64,000 nt of DNA from Gnetum montanum (GCA_015680685.1 MNCI01002198.1:300708-364707); one strand, 5' to 3'. Counted from the stretch's first letter, positions 1-11,600 are shown. A program made the numbers and translations. Notes: generated by a model from the sequence alone, not told the origin.

Positions 1-233
1 GTGTAATGGGCTCACTGTTCCAGATAATTGATCACTCATGACTTAATAACATAAAATACACCTCAACAAATGATCCACATGAGTGTTTTATTCGTAGATG
101 AGATTACTTACAAAAAAACACATGAAAAGATAAAAAGATAAAAAGATAAAACAAAAACATGAAAAATGAAGAACTGGAAAACAAAAAAGTTGTAAAATTA
201 AAGAAAATGGAAAATATTTATTAATCTTGCTTG

Positions 234-2201
234 TCATTGAAATGGGGGATATCCCCCATAACTAAACGGTTGAGTATGGAAAGGATTAATAAATGGGAAA
301 TGAGGATCCTTGCATATTGGAAATATTGAAACTGGTCCATACTTATCACCTTGGATTTCACACACTTTGTAATAAACATAGTGGGGCACTTCATACGATG
401 TAGTTCCCAGATAATGAGTTGACCCACTATGATGTTTAGGACCGTTAGTTGGTATGCAAGGATTAGGCTGATGCCTCCCATGGTTGTGTTCATTGGGCCG
501 TATGGTTGTTGGAGTGTAAGTTGGTGGCCCTGATGAAGTTACATGAGGCGTTGGGTTTGACAGTAAGGATGCACCACAGTGTTGGACTTGTGCTGGGTTG
601 GAAGATGCAGTGGCCTCAGAGTTATGTTGTCCTTTCCTACGGCCATGTTTAAAGAAAGGACGCCTTTGATGTTGAGGAGGCTCTTCACTACTGTTAGTAG
701 TAGTAGCACAAGTATGGTTCATGGGTTGCGGTGGTACAAACACCTTAGGAACAGTTGGTGGCATTGTGGAAGGAGGGAAAGGATAAGAATGTTGAAAGTT
801 AGGAGGAATGAAAGGTGCGCAAGGTGGTGGTTGTGTTGGAGGTATGGGCTGATAGTATTGTGGAGAATGGTGTTGTAGTGAGATAAAGTGTGGTGGCCCA
901 GTTGAAGAAACAGGGTGTTGAACGTGATAAGCATTTGGATTCAGAAAATATGAAGGGTGCCTCCAGTCTAAGGGTGGATTCCCCCATGACTGGGATTGTT
1001 GACATTGTGGTCTAACACAGTATCTCTGTACGAACTCTGGATGTAATGTGTTTCCCCAATGTGCATGTAACAATATTGGCCATTGGCCTTTGGGGTGATC
1101 GTACAGGCATATGTTGCATTCATATGTAGGATTGGCAGTTGAGCACGTAGTCCCTTCATTCCTTCTTTCTGAATGTCTATTATTTCACCCTGCTTCTCAG
1201 GTTGTCAAAACTCTATCTCCAATGATGTTGATATATTCTCCACACTTTTGATTCATACATTCCAACATCTTATTGATCTTTGCCTCAGCTTCTTCTAACA
1301 ATTGTTGTATTGACAAAGATGATGTTTCCACCTTGAGATTTGTTGATATCTCCTTGTTATGATCATGGACCTTTGTTGAGTTAAGATTTTGATCCCATTG
1401 ATGTTTTTCAAAACTCTCCCATGTAGCTATTTCTCCTTCCTCTTTTTCTACCCATTGAATAAGCTCTTGAATTTGATGGGTTTGTAGTTTGTATAGTTGA
1501 CCTTGAGCATACATTCCTAAGGTCTCTCTGGTTTCATTACGTAGCCCATCAATGATATGGTACATTAGCCTTTCCTCGAGAAACCCATGGCCTAGACAGT
1601 TGTTTAACAGTGAATAATATCTTTCTAAGGCCATGCCCAAGGGTTCATGTTTTGCTTGTTTCCAGATTTGTTTCCTCAAGGCTGACACTCTTGTGTAGGT
1701 TTGATATTTTTCATTAAACACCTCTACCATTATTGACCAGTGTTGCATCAAGTTTGGTTTTAATGATCTATACCATACTTTAGCTTGGTCAATGAGTGTC
1801 ATCAGAAAGAGCTTAAGTTTTTGCTAGCCATTATCAACATTGTTCCATGTGCAGGCATCGTAGAACGCTTGTAAATGTTGATACGGATCTAAGTCATAGC
1901 CTCCTGAAAAAGTAGGAAAGTTGTTTAAATCAAGCCTGGGTAGATGACTCTCTTTATGATGCCTACGTGAGATTCGAACGGCCTCTTGTATTTGCATTAG
2001 GCTTGTAGTGGCCAGTGGGGGTTCATCGTCATTTGGTAAGTTATGTTTTCGTGTGTTGGGATGACGTTGCTTTTGTTGATGCTTATAAGAAACCCCCACC
2101 TTAGATTGCGTACTCCAATCTTCATTATCATATAATTCATCAATTTTCCAATGAATTTCCTCACTAAGTATGGTGTTATGATTATCTTGTAGGAGAGGCA
2201 T
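234..2201 (-). pseudogene. gag: Gag pseudogene of element A
   Basis: The protein would form the virus-like particle. The start is the ATG at 2201 (MPLLQDNHNT), aligned with the D start MSLSHGSNYA. It is about 650 codons with few breaks: a TAG near 1824 where E has tryptophan (NGWQKLKLF) and two TGA codons just below 1197. The retrotransposon Gag core is clear (AKVWYRSLKPN, then FNEKYQTY, ALERYYSLLN and DGLRNETRETLGMY). A zinc-knuckle remnant CNICLYDH lies near 1100; its final Cys is replaced. The tail is proline-rich and ends in a GYPPF motif shared with D and E. This is the best preserved gag in the window. Confidence 0.85.
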
Positions 2202-2318
2202 TGTTGTGTGTGAATTTAGATGTGACTTTTTATAATTATTTCTTCTTTCTAAGAGATATATTGTTAAGTTCTTTACAGCGACCTTGTATGATATAACTAA
2301 TCTAGATAACTAGCACCA

Positions 2319-2336
2319 TCCTCGGCAACGGTGCCA
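2319..2336 (-). other. Primer binding site, tRNA-Asp type
   Basis: Minus-strand TGGCACCGTTGCCGAGGA lies one base inside the LTR. The expected complement of the plant tRNA-Asp 3' end is TGGCGCCGTTGCCGGGGA. The two differences are both G to A transitions. Confidence 0.9.
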
Positions 2337-2337
2337 A

Positions 2338-3320
2338 TGATGAGCAACAAGGTACCCCTACGCTCAACCATACGAATACGATAATTTTCACACGTGATCT
2401 AGTCGAACTCCGCAGACAGACTAGTTGTGGCACCTAGAAAGTTATCCTTAGGTCATAGTTCGCTATCTTCCCACCTGGACTAGTATTTATCATATGTCAT
2501 GTATGGTTTAGTCCAGAGTGAGGTGTATGATGTGTTCCTAATTCTATGCTACTTCTGAGACAATGGAAAATAATATTAACTAAACTAAGCTAAGAGGGAA
2601 AGGGTAAGAAAGTCTAATCTAGCCTAAGTGTGACGAGCAACCGATTCCTTGATCAACCGTACACATCTTGGACCTCGTGCACGACTACCACTGGGACTAC
2701 CAAGCACATGTCCTAGGTACGCCACTGGGATTACCAAGTGCAGATCCCAAATACGCCACTAGGATTACCAAGCGCAGATCCTGGCTATGCGATTGGGCTA
2801 CCAAGTAGTCACACTTAAATGCCTGTAACCGAGTCGTACTCGTTCCGCTTCGAGGAGTTTAAGGGTGAGAGAGAGAAAACAATAAATAACATTAAATAAA
2901 TAAACAGACAAATAAATAACAAAGTGAATGCTGCAATGATGAAGTAATCTCGATCTTTATTGCCAGTCATGTGCATGTCCAAGTACGACACACTCAAATA
3001 AAGACACCGTACAATTACATTCACCACACTGCGGGCAGACACGGGAAAAAATCTAACTCTGGAGGGATCAAACTGCCAGAGCTTCGCTACTCTAAAATTG
3101 GGATGTCAAATGAGGGAGAGCTGCCTCTTATTTATAGAAATTGCGGTTGACTGCAATATCGCGTACGTGATATCGCGGGTAGATGAGATATCGCGTAAGC
3201 AATATCGCAGTCCATGAGATATCGCATACACAATATCACGACCCATGATATAATGTGGGTGTATTATCGTGGGTGCCTTAACACAACCACCAGCAATATG
3301 AGTAATTTCATGTCTCATCA
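2338..3320 (-). repeat. 5' LTR of element A (983 bp)
   Basis: The ends are TGATGAG and CTCATCA in inverted orientation, directly next to the primer site. The end nearest the primer site matches the same end of the D, E and B LTRs, including a block around GGTTGAGCGTAGGGGTACC. The base after 3320 begins B LTR sequence (ATAGT), the expected target-site copy; its partner is outside the window. Confidence 0.9.
3129..3250 (-). promoter_or_regulatory. LTR core promoter of A: TATA box and ATATCG array
   Basis: A TATAAATA box reads on the minus strand at 3136-3129. Upstream of it (higher coordinates), six copies of a motif close to gATATCGCg lie within about 95 bases (3151-3245). The array resembles the one in the E LTR and differs from the GACGTC-type array of D, so it marks the A/E subfamily. 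A promoter role is inferred from position. Confidence 0.6.
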
Positions 3321-4052
3321 ATAGTGAAGCTCTTGCAGTTTGCTCCTGCAAGAGATAGAACGTAGCAGGTGTATGAACATTAATCGAATCTTTATTCGAG
3401 CGTTGATGTATCTGAGCCCATTGGTGTGACGACAATAAAGATGAACTGTTCATGCAATCCTTGCAGCATTTGGACTTAGTTGTTTCATGCATTCAATATT
3501 TTAAGATTTTTATGCTTTATTAATTAGTTTTTTATGCTTTATTAGTTACTCATCAATTATTTATGTTTTCATTATTATAATTTCAATCGTTAGTGTTCAT
3601 TCGTAGTTTGTAAAAGACATAAGTACAACCATCTCGAACGTAATCCAAACACTTGGTAAACCTAGCAACGCTTAATGTCTGGTAGCCCAGTAGTGTTAGG
3701 AAATGCTCAGAACGTGCTCAGAGGATGGGACCGGATGCTTATGCTAGGAGTAGTTAGCATATACACTAGGATAATTAGAGATTAGATAATAGTTTATTCA
3801 TTACTTCCATACCTCACTTAGTCATAAAAAAAGATAATTAAAAAGATAAAAATCATTATCCTTAGTCTCACTTAACCATTGCAATAGAACTTTACAAGTG
3901 AGATTAGGATGACAACGACCATTCTAACCCAAGGTTTCACTAGTTAGAAGTATGGTGCATGTTAAGTGCTTACAGTCTACGAAGTTCGACCGGATCGCGC
4001 ATGAATGCTCATATTTGTATGGTTGGGCGTAGGGATACCTAGCCACTCATCA
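3321..4052 (+). repeat. 5' LTR fragment of element B
   Basis: It matches the B 3' LTR from 15416 to 16164 with scattered substitutions and ends CTCATCA. Its missing first part (equivalent to 15241-15415) includes the TATA box, which A has separated from the rest. Confidence 0.9.
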
Positions 4053-4053
4053 T

Positions 4054-4071
4054 TGGCGCTGTTGCTGGGGA
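4054..4071 (+). other. Primer binding site of B, tRNA-Asp type
   Basis: TGGCGCTGTTGCTGGGGA lies one base after the LTR. It differs from the ideal tRNA-Asp complement by two C to T changes. Confidence 0.92.
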
Positions 4072-4220
4072 TTTGTTAGTCTTACATGCATCATCTGACT
4101 TTGGTGAAATTATCATTTAAGTCGTTGAATCGAACCTAGGATAGAATTATCTTCGCACGCTAGGTGAATTTAAAGTTAATTATAAGATACACCGATAATA
4201 TGAACCATCTAACGTCCAAC

Positions 4221-6654
4221 ATGTCTTCTCATAGGAGAGATGCATTCGAACCACCGGTGCCACAAGAATGTCAGGTGATATATAAACATCCTCATGAATA
4301 TGTCCCTAATTTCACATTCATCCTACATCAGGATGAACATCTTCGATGGCAGGACATGGAGGGTAGCATCGTGCTACTGCCTGACCGAGCAGCTCCTACG
4401 ATGCTGTACCACAATCTAGGTAGAATGGGCATCTAGGACCAAGTGGCGGAGTATGTCATGGAGGACCATGACTTCCAGGACTATCATCCCATGGAAGCGT
4501 AATGGACAAGAGATCAACAGCAAGCTGAGAGATATGAACAACAGAAGGGGAAACACTTCAGTAACCCCTTATTCTTGCAAGGGACACAAGACGATGGAGA
4601 TCTTGTATTTCATGATACTCATTCAACTAAACTTCATCTAGGGCCACAGATCCTCTAGTCAGTCATCCAGAACCAACCTCCAAGTGATCACGATCCTTAA
4701 GGGAATGGTGGGTCACGAAGCAAAACTGGAGGAGATGACTGCGGTCATCACCAGGGTAGATGGGGAGATCGACGCCGAAGTAGCGACGATGCCTCTCCTT
4801 CTTCTCTATCCTTCCCCTCTCTTACACCTTCCTCCAGCTTAAGTTTCGAGCATCACAAGGGAAGGTTGGAGAGAAAGGATGGTGGTAAGCAGGTTTGAGC
4901 AGGGAAACGTGAGGGAGCATGTGACCAATCGCGTGGCCCTTGCCAGCATGAAAGAAGGGGTAGGATAAATCATCATAGACGTCATAGTCCCCAACAAGAC
5001 TATGATTTAGATGAGCCATTATTAGCTACTTAGAGAATGCTCCACATTGTAGAGGTAGTTCATATCCCAAGTAGGCACATGAAGGATAGTCGGAGCAAGT
5101 GTGTTGACATGAACAACATCCCTAGATTTGAAAGGGGATACAACTGTGATCCACAAACCCACTTGTAGGAATTCCATGATGCCTACACCCTGCAAAATAT
5201 TGATAACAATTGGCAATGGTTGAAGCTATTTCCTCGAACACTCATCAAAGAAGCCGAAAGTTGGTATCGGTCCTTAGAGCTGGAATCAGTCAGAAGATGG
5301 GGTACGATGCTTGAAATCTTTAATGAAAAATATCAAATGTACTCTAGAGTGGAAAATCTGAGAAGGTAGATCCAAGGTTGGAAACAAGGGAACCATGAAC
5401 CCTTGGATGCCACCATGAGTAGGTATTACTCACTGTTGCATCGATGCCCTGGTCATGGTTATTCTCAACGAGCACAGCTTCACCACATTATTGATGGGCT
5501 TCATTTTGAAATGAGAAAGATCCTTGGTGTCTACCCCAAGGGACGGCTGTCAGAGCTAATGGCCCATCAGTTGCAGCACCTCATTGATTAGGTGGTCAAA
5601 GAGGAAGGAGAACTTAGAAAAAAGGAGAGTGCTAAAGAATTCAATCGGGATCCTTCCCTTAGAAAAAGGGGGATCCGATTTTGTGATGAGGATGAAGAGT
5701 CACCACTGGAAGCAGCAGTGAATCAGAAGACTTTTCCGTTACAAAAGTTTGCATCTGAAATATAGGCAAAGGTGAATAAAATGTGGGACTCTTTGGATGA
5801 AAGATTTCAAAGTGTATTAAAAATTTTAGAAGAGTCCAAAGAACAAGGTAGTGATCATGATCGGTGCAGGAAGAAGGGAGCTGAACATACCCAACACAAA
5901 GGTAAGGGAAAAGTTGTTGCAGCTGAGTAGGTTGCAGACTCTAACACCGAGGAGGATGATGGATGTGGCATATGCCAGTATGAACATCTCAAGGGATGTT
6001 GTTATATGGTTTCTCACCTACAAGAGTCTAGGATCTATGCCTTGAACCCTCGTTTGGCGCAAAGGAAGACACCCTGAAGATTGCCTTATCCACAAGATAA
6101 CCCCTGACAATTCCACCAGTAGCAATAAGGATACTATCCAAGTGGAATGCCTCCACAACCGTACAAGTATTTCCAACAGTGGCAACAACCACAAGCATGG
6201 GGGATGCCACCTCCAAGGCAGCAGTACCCTTACAAGCAACCAGATCCTTACAGGTACTATGTTCAGTAGCCCGTCTCTCCAAGAGAGTCTTCCAGTCATG
6301 TAGCCTTTCCCAGTTACTACCACCCCTTGAATATTTCAGACATCCATCTCCATCACCCAGGGGGACAAATCCACATCACTTCTACCCTCCATCACCTTCT
6401 TCTACCACTCCTCCACATCATCCCTCTCTATTGCCACCTGCTCCATCCATGCAGGGAGAAATACAGCCACAGCCACAACAACGAAATGCTACGAGGGCTA
6501 TTAACTTACAACTGGCATCTAGGCTGAGTGGACTGAAACCCAAGCTATGCAAACGTTCCTTCTTTTGGCCCAATAATCTGAATACACCCTCACCTATGCC
6601 TGTGGCTAGTGCCTCAGAACCTACCAACACCTCTACCATCACACCACCCAAGTA
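4221..6654 (+). pseudogene. gag: Gag pseudogene of element B
   Basis: The start chosen is the ATG at 4221 (MSSHRRDAFEPPVPQEC), which aligns with the C start MSSSSHRREDVKPSTPQEC. The Gag core lies at about 5170-5600 (EAESWYRSLELES, FNEKYQMYSRV, GVYPKGRLSEL). A zinc knuckle CGICQYEHLKGCC near 5965 fits CX2CX3HX4C, the spacing I recall for Athila Gags. A proline/glutamine-rich tail follows, with a frameshift near 6330 that moves into the polymerase frame. Many stops are TAG where relatives have glutamine, for example at 5169 and 5589. Compared with A, D and E it has a longer N-terminal region. Confidence 0.85.
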
Positions 6655-6691
6655 GTCCTCCACTCCATCGTAATCCAACGTCTAGAAGATC

Positions 6692-7330
6692 ATGCTTACA
6701 CATGTTGTGATCAACTGGATCAAGGCTGGGTCTCTTCCCCAGAAATTGACAGATCTAGGAAGCCCCCTAATCTATCTTCAAGTGGCTGGGAATGAGCTGT
6801 GCAAAGCTCTTTTGGACTCAGGGTCAAGGGTTAATCTAATCTCTCACGATATGTACAAGAACTGGAACCTGCCCCCACTAAAGAAGAGCAACATCTGGCT
6901 CGAGCTAGCAGATCAGTCCATCACCGTTCCTTTGGGTTTGGTGGAGGACATTGTGACCACCTTCTGTGGGTGGTCCTACCCTGCTAACTTCCTGGTCATC
7001 CATGTTGAAAAATATAAGGGGAACTTCCCAATCATCATGGGAAGAGCTTGGCTAAGCATGTTTGATGCACGATTAGGACTCTGAGATCTGTCCCTGGAAA
7101 TTTCATAGGAAAATCCTTTCGGAAAGATTGATAAGAAAAGAGATCCATGCATCGCATACAGTGACTTAGGGTGCAACTATGTGCAGCAGCTATGGTCTAT
7201 TAAGCAGACATCCATTCAAGCATGCAGTCGGTGTACCGAGGAATCACAAATTCAATAGTTCCTGTACGTAGCAACCACTACCCAAGAAGGCACTCAGTGG
7301 CTAACATCTGATCCTACTAGTAGCACAATC
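6692..7330 (+). pseudogene. Aspartic protease pseudogene of element B, plus post-protease linker
   Basis: This retropepsin would cut the Gag-Pol polyprotein. The active-site triad is visible as LLDSGSRVNLIS (about 6810), and a downstream PIIMGRAWL corresponds to the conserved glycine region near the C-terminus. The frame is the same as RT and integrase. Breaks are TGA at 7082 (CGA-type; C has arginine), TAG at 7106 and TAG at 7256. After the protease comes a linker with DPCIAYSDLGCN and EGTQWL. This linker matters because in A, D, E and G the same linker is fused straight to Gag with no protease between. Confidence 0.85.
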
Positions 7331-7504
7331 TGCATGGAACTGTCTGAGGGGCTAGTGCAAGCCTATATTGATAGCATGGATGTGATGGAGGATATTCATC
7401 AACAAACCTTCATCGTTGATGACTTTGATGACTAGGGAAAGCTAGAGATCCCTGAGAGCTTCAACCAAGAGCCCCTTGAACTAAAATCGCTATCGACTCA
7501 TTTA

Positions 7505-8440
7505 GAGTATGCATTCTTGCAAAATGGTAAGCTGGTAATTATCAATGCTGCCCTTGCTCCTGAACAAAAAAAGAAGTTGCTAGTGATGGTAAACAAATGG
7601 GTTGCTGCATTCGTGTGGTCCTATTCTGAGTTGGCTAGAATTGATCCTAGGATCTGCCAGCACCGGGTCTACCTTGACCCTTCCATGAAGCCACTGTGAC
7701 AACCTCAAAGATGGTTGAATCCCAAGTTGAAGCAAGTAGTAAAGGAGGATATTGAACAACTGCTTAAGTTGGGATTCATCTATTCAGTCACTGATAGCGA
7801 ATGGGTTAGCCCACTCATTATCGTACCTAAGAAATATGGCAAGTGGAGGGTTTGTATCAATTTCCAGTTGCTCAATATGGCAACTTTCAAGGACCACTTC
7901 CTGCTCCCATTTTTGGACCAGGTGTTGGACACAATCGTAGGACACCAGTATTACAGCTTTTTGGATGGTTATAGTGGTTATAACTAGATTTAAATCACAC
8001 CAAAGGACCAGGCCAAAACTACTTTCACAAGTCCATGGGGGACTTTTGCATATAAGAAGATTCCCTTTGGCCTGTGCAATGCGCCTGCGACGTTCCGATG
8101 TCTTGTCTTGAGAATCTTCTAGCAACAAATCAGCAATGGTGTAGAAGTCTTCATGGATGACTTCTCCACCTATGATACCACATTCGAGCAAGCATTGGAC
8201 CACCTAGAGCAAGTTTTAAAGAGGTGTGTCGACACCAATCTGTGGCTCAACAGGCAAAAGATCCATCTAATGACCCAAGAGGGCATAGTGTTGGGGCATC
8301 TCATTTCATCAACAGGGATCAGCGTAGACCCTGAAAAGATCAGGGTCATCCAAGGAATTACCCGCTAACCAAGTACTATCAAAGATGTGTGGTCATTCCT
8401 TGGGCACACTGGTTACTACTGACGCTTCATTGAACACTTC
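7505..8440 (+). pseudogene. Reverse transcriptase pseudogene of element B
   Basis: This would copy element RNA into DNA. Ty3-type RT motifs appear in order: PLIIVPKKYGKWRVCINFQ, YYSFLDGYSGYN (then TAG where relatives have Gln), GTFAYKKIPFGLCNAPATF, VEVFMDDFSTY (the catalytic MDD) and EGIVLGHLISSTGI. The VFMDDFS form is Athila-like by recall. The frame is continuous with protease and integrase; by hand I find no frameshift between 6692 and 10297. Stops include TGA 7697, TAG 7985, TAG 8120, TAA 8366 and TGA 8420, the last at a conserved arginine. Confidence 0.92.
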
Positions 8441-8990
8441 TTGAAGATAGCCCGACCCTTGGTAGAGCTTACAAAGAAGGACGTTCCGTTTGTCTAGACC
8501 AAGGAATGTGAGTCTGCATTCTAAGAGCTAAAGTAGAAACTCATAGAAGCTCCAATTCTATGGGCACCTGATTGGTCTAGACCTTTCCATAGTATGATAG
8601 ATGCCTCCAACTACGCTTTGGGAGCCGTGCTTACATAGTGTGATGATCAGAAACGTCCGTATTATATCCACTATGCAAGTCGTAGCATTGTGGGTGCACA
8701 ACTGAACTACACCACCACCAAGAAAGAATTGATGGTGGTGGTGTTTGCATTGGATAAATTCCGGCACTATGTGCTCGGATACGAGGTGTTTGTGCACATA
8801 GACCATAGTGCTATCCAGTTCCTGATGAACAAACCAACAGTAAGCCCTCGCATAATCTGGTGGCTGGTAATTCTTCAAGAGTTTGATCTAACCATGGTAG
8901 ACAAAAAGGGATTTGAGAATGTGGTCGCTGACCATTTATCTCAGTTACGATGGGATAACGCAGAAGAGAAGGAGCCTTTATCCAACCAGT
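8441..8990 (+). pseudogene. RNase H pseudogene of element B
   Basis: This domain would remove the RNA template during reverse transcription. The acidic catalytic set is visible: MIDASNYALG (D), TTTKKELMVVVFALDKFRHY (E), VFVHIDHSAIQ (D) and NVVADHLSQL (D). It directly continues RT. Stops are TAG 8495 (probably a former tryptophan), TAA 8522, TAG 8534 and TAG 8636, mostly at glutamine positions of the family. Confidence 0.9.
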
Positions 8991-10297
8991 TTCCAGATGA
9001 ACTTCTCTTCACAGGCGACGTTGATCCTCAAGCACCCAAGGAATCTCCTTGGTTCAACCACATCCTTACCTACCTTACAACACAGGAGCTACTAAAAGAA
9101 TGGAACCATTGGTAGCAACAGCGGTTTCTCCATAAGGCCAAGCATTTCATGGAAATCAATGGCCACCTCTACAAGGTGTGCGTAGAGGGCTTGGTCTGAT
9201 GGTGTGTCCCTGATGCTGATACACTATGCGTCCTCCAAGATGCTTACGAGGGCCCGTGTGGGGGCCACTATGCTGGACACAGAATGATCATTAAAATCCT
9301 ACTTGCAGGGTATTATTGGCCTACACTCTTCAGGGATGCACAATGGTTCACCTGCTCCTGTGAACGATGCCAATGAGATGGTGGGATGTCAGCATGTTTA
9401 GAGGGACCTCAATAGTGGATTCAACCACTAGAGCCCTTTGACATCTAGGGTATAGACTTTATGAGGCCCATCTCCCCCTTATCAAATGAAAAGGCGTATA
9501 TCATCGTGGCGGTGGACTACTATACAAAGTGGGCAGAAGTAGCAGCCATCATTGACTATTCTTCCAACATTGCCACATGATTTGTTCAACAAAAAATCGT
9601 TACCAGGTTTGGAGTGCCTCGTGCACTCATTTCTGACAATGGGACTCACTTCATGAGGGTTAATTTTTGTAAACTCATGCAACGCTTAGGGGTAACACAC
9701 AAATTTACAACACCTTATCACCCCCAAGCCAATGGATAGGCTGAAGTCACAAATAGGGAAATTACCAAGATCCTTACAAGAACAATTAGCAAATACAGGT
9801 GGGACTGGAGTACCAAGCTTAACGATGCCCTATGGGCCTATCGCTCCACCTGGAAACTTCCTGTAGGGTACTCTCCCTATGAGTTAGTGTATGGTAAGTT
9901 GCCAACACTTCCAATCCAAGTAGACCTCTGGACACTATCCACCACCTGTGACCTCGACCTTGACCTACCCCTAGCACAACGAGAACGATTAATCAACTTA
10001 AGTGTGCTAGATGAGAACCGATTAGTAGCCCTATTTTCCAATGAAACCCACAAGGCCTACAAAAAGAAAAGACATGATCTTAAGATTTGGAAGGTCACAT
10101 TTCGGTGTGGAGACAAGGTATTGTATTGGAATCCCTCACATATATCCCAACTAATGAAGTTTTAGATGCTATGGGAGGGACCTTATATTGTCTCCGAAAC
10201 CTTCCCATCCAGGGCCTTGCTAATTCACAAACCTGGGGATCCCACCAAAACACAGTTGGTCAACCGCCAACAACTCAAACCTTTCTGTGAATTTTAG
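8991..10297 (+). pseudogene. Integrase pseudogene of element B
   Basis: This would insert the cDNA into the genome. The N-terminal zinc region reads YEGPCGGHYAGHRM, YYWPTLFRDA and CSCERCQ. The D,D,E core shows as FMRPISPL after the first Asp, LISDNGTHF, and PQANG then TAG then [11 protein letters not shown], where the stop replaces the usual Gln. The end has GDKVLYWNP and WEGPYIV. Premature stops by hand are TAG 9113, TGA 9197, TGA 9374, TAG 9413, TAG 9446, TGA 9578, TAG 9737 and TAG 10163; the natural stop is TAG at 10295. No chromodomain is seen, as expected outside the chromovirus clade. Confidence 0.9.
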
Positions 10298-10429
10298 GTA
10301 GCTAGTGTTATAGCCTCATCATCAGCTGGTCATCCATGCTCCATCTTTTGCATCTTCTCCTTTCCACTCAATTGTGGGGGAGACCCTCATCCTTGCTGAT
10401 ACATTTCACTGCATCCCTCACCATTTTAT

Positions 10430-10570
10430 CATTTCTTGTTTTACACTTTTTTCTTTTCTATTTTTTGTTTTCCCCTTCTTTGTTTTCTACCCTTTTTGTT
10501 CTCCAATTTTTTGTTTTACACTTCTTTGTTTTCCACTCTTTGTGTTCTTCTTGTTTACTTTTTATCGTCA
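10430..10570 (+). repeat. T-rich low-complexity tract
   Basis: Pyrimidine-rich sequence with a repeating TTCTTTGTTTTC-like unit begins about 140 bases after the integrase stop. The overlapping hydrophobic ORFs here are phenylalanine/leucine runs made by the repeat and are not taken as genes. Confidence 0.7.
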
Positions 10571-10959
10571 TCCTATTGTTTGGCGTGGTCAGTTTTCATT
10601 ACGATGGGTACTGACATAGTCTTCCTAGTTTTTTGGTTCCTGCCTTTGCATGGTTGTCCTTGGTTTTACGATGTTCCATTTCATACACTCAACAGTGAGT
10701 CCATGCCATCCACCCATTCACCCTCTCATGGTTTTCCTTGTGTCATGCACATGCAACCCCTTCAATTGAAAACATTTTAATGAATGTGTGACTTGTGTAG
10801 TTCCCTGACTGCAGGATGACCCACTAGTTTGAATCGGGTGTGACTTCAAGGGGAATGCTTTATTCATTGTTTTGTTCTATTCCCTGGGTTGCTAGTGTGT
10901 CCTTACGAACTTCCTACCACTCCACGTCTCTCTCCATAGAATTTTTTGGGTAGTTCGAC

Positions 10960-11151
10960 CTTGCATGGTGTGGTCCTCATTCAAGAGAAAAAATTCAAAA
11001 TAAAAAAAATAAAAACAAACAAAATAAATTGAGGATTCAAAGCACACCCCTTGGTCGGATGCATGCACACATGCATGGGTCTTCGCATGGTGTGGTTCCC
11101 CCACACACAAAAAAAACATATCACAATGGGAATTCAAAGCACACCCCTTAG
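10960..11151 (+). repeat. Tandem pair of spacer repeat, shared with C
   Basis: Copies at about 10960-11053 and 11081-11151 each start near GCATGGTGTGGT, run through an A-rich stretch and end near TTCAAAGCACACCCCTT. GGTGTG at one end can pair with CACACC at the other. C has the same pair at 24148-24216 and 24236-24293 on the minus strand. Confidence 0.7.
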
Positions 11152-11600
11152 ACCGCCTCTCGTGGGCCACCCACATTTGTTATGGGACTTCCTTGGTCTC
11201 CTCTAACTTTTTCCCATTTCACTTCCCTCTTTTCATGCTTCCTAGAGTGGTGGTTTTCTGTGAGGTCATTCCTGCTTCCTTAGGGGATGGTTGGAACTTC
11301 GTCTATAGCTGCGAGGTCACTGGTCGTGGATGGTTTTGGGTTTGATTTCAGGAAGGTTCTACCGGGTCACTTAACAACGCTTCCACATGGGGTTTCATGT
11401 GGCTGACACTTAGACTTTTCATTTTCTCCTCTCCTTCCATTCTCGCTTCTCTTTGCACTCACCTCACTATCCTTTTTATGTTGTGTGTTTGTTGTGTCTC
11501 CTGTTGGTCTCTCATGCCTTGGCGAGTTTCTCTTGGTTTAGCATCTTCACTCATAACACCATTTATCGACTCCTGGGCCCATGGACCCTAGTGTCGAGGG

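Larger units (their letters stand above)
1..3320 (-). mobile_element. Element A: partial non-autonomous Athila-like Ty3 element
   Basis: Read on the minus strand, this begins with a complete LTR (3320 to 2338), then a tRNA-Asp-type primer site, then gag (2201 to 234), and leaves the window at position 1. No polymerase is seen in the available part. It sits inside the 5' LTR of element B: the sequence after 3320 matches the B 3' LTR from 15416 onward. The 233 bases after gag match the post-gag spacer of element E (56082-56340), not a protease, which places A in the pol-less lineage with D and E. The other LTR lies outside the window. Confidence 0.85.

Noticed and set aside
234-1005. Plus-strand and other-frame ORFs over element A gag
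   Set aside because: They are shadows of the minus-strand proline-rich Gag tail, which matches D and E.
3145-3250. CRISPR-like short repeat array
   Set aside because: The repeats are irregular, with no unique spacers of constant length, and lie in an LTR promoter of a plant retrotransposon.
6692-10297. Amber (TAG) readthrough or a variant genetic code, suggested by the many in-frame TAG codons
   Set aside because: TGA and TAA also occur in frame, TAGs differ between copies, and other features are plain decay. CAG to TAG mutation explains it.
10336-10780. Membrane protein suggested by phenylalanine/leucine-rich ORFs
   Set aside because: They arise from a T-rich low-complexity tract in three overlapping frames and have no counterpart in C.
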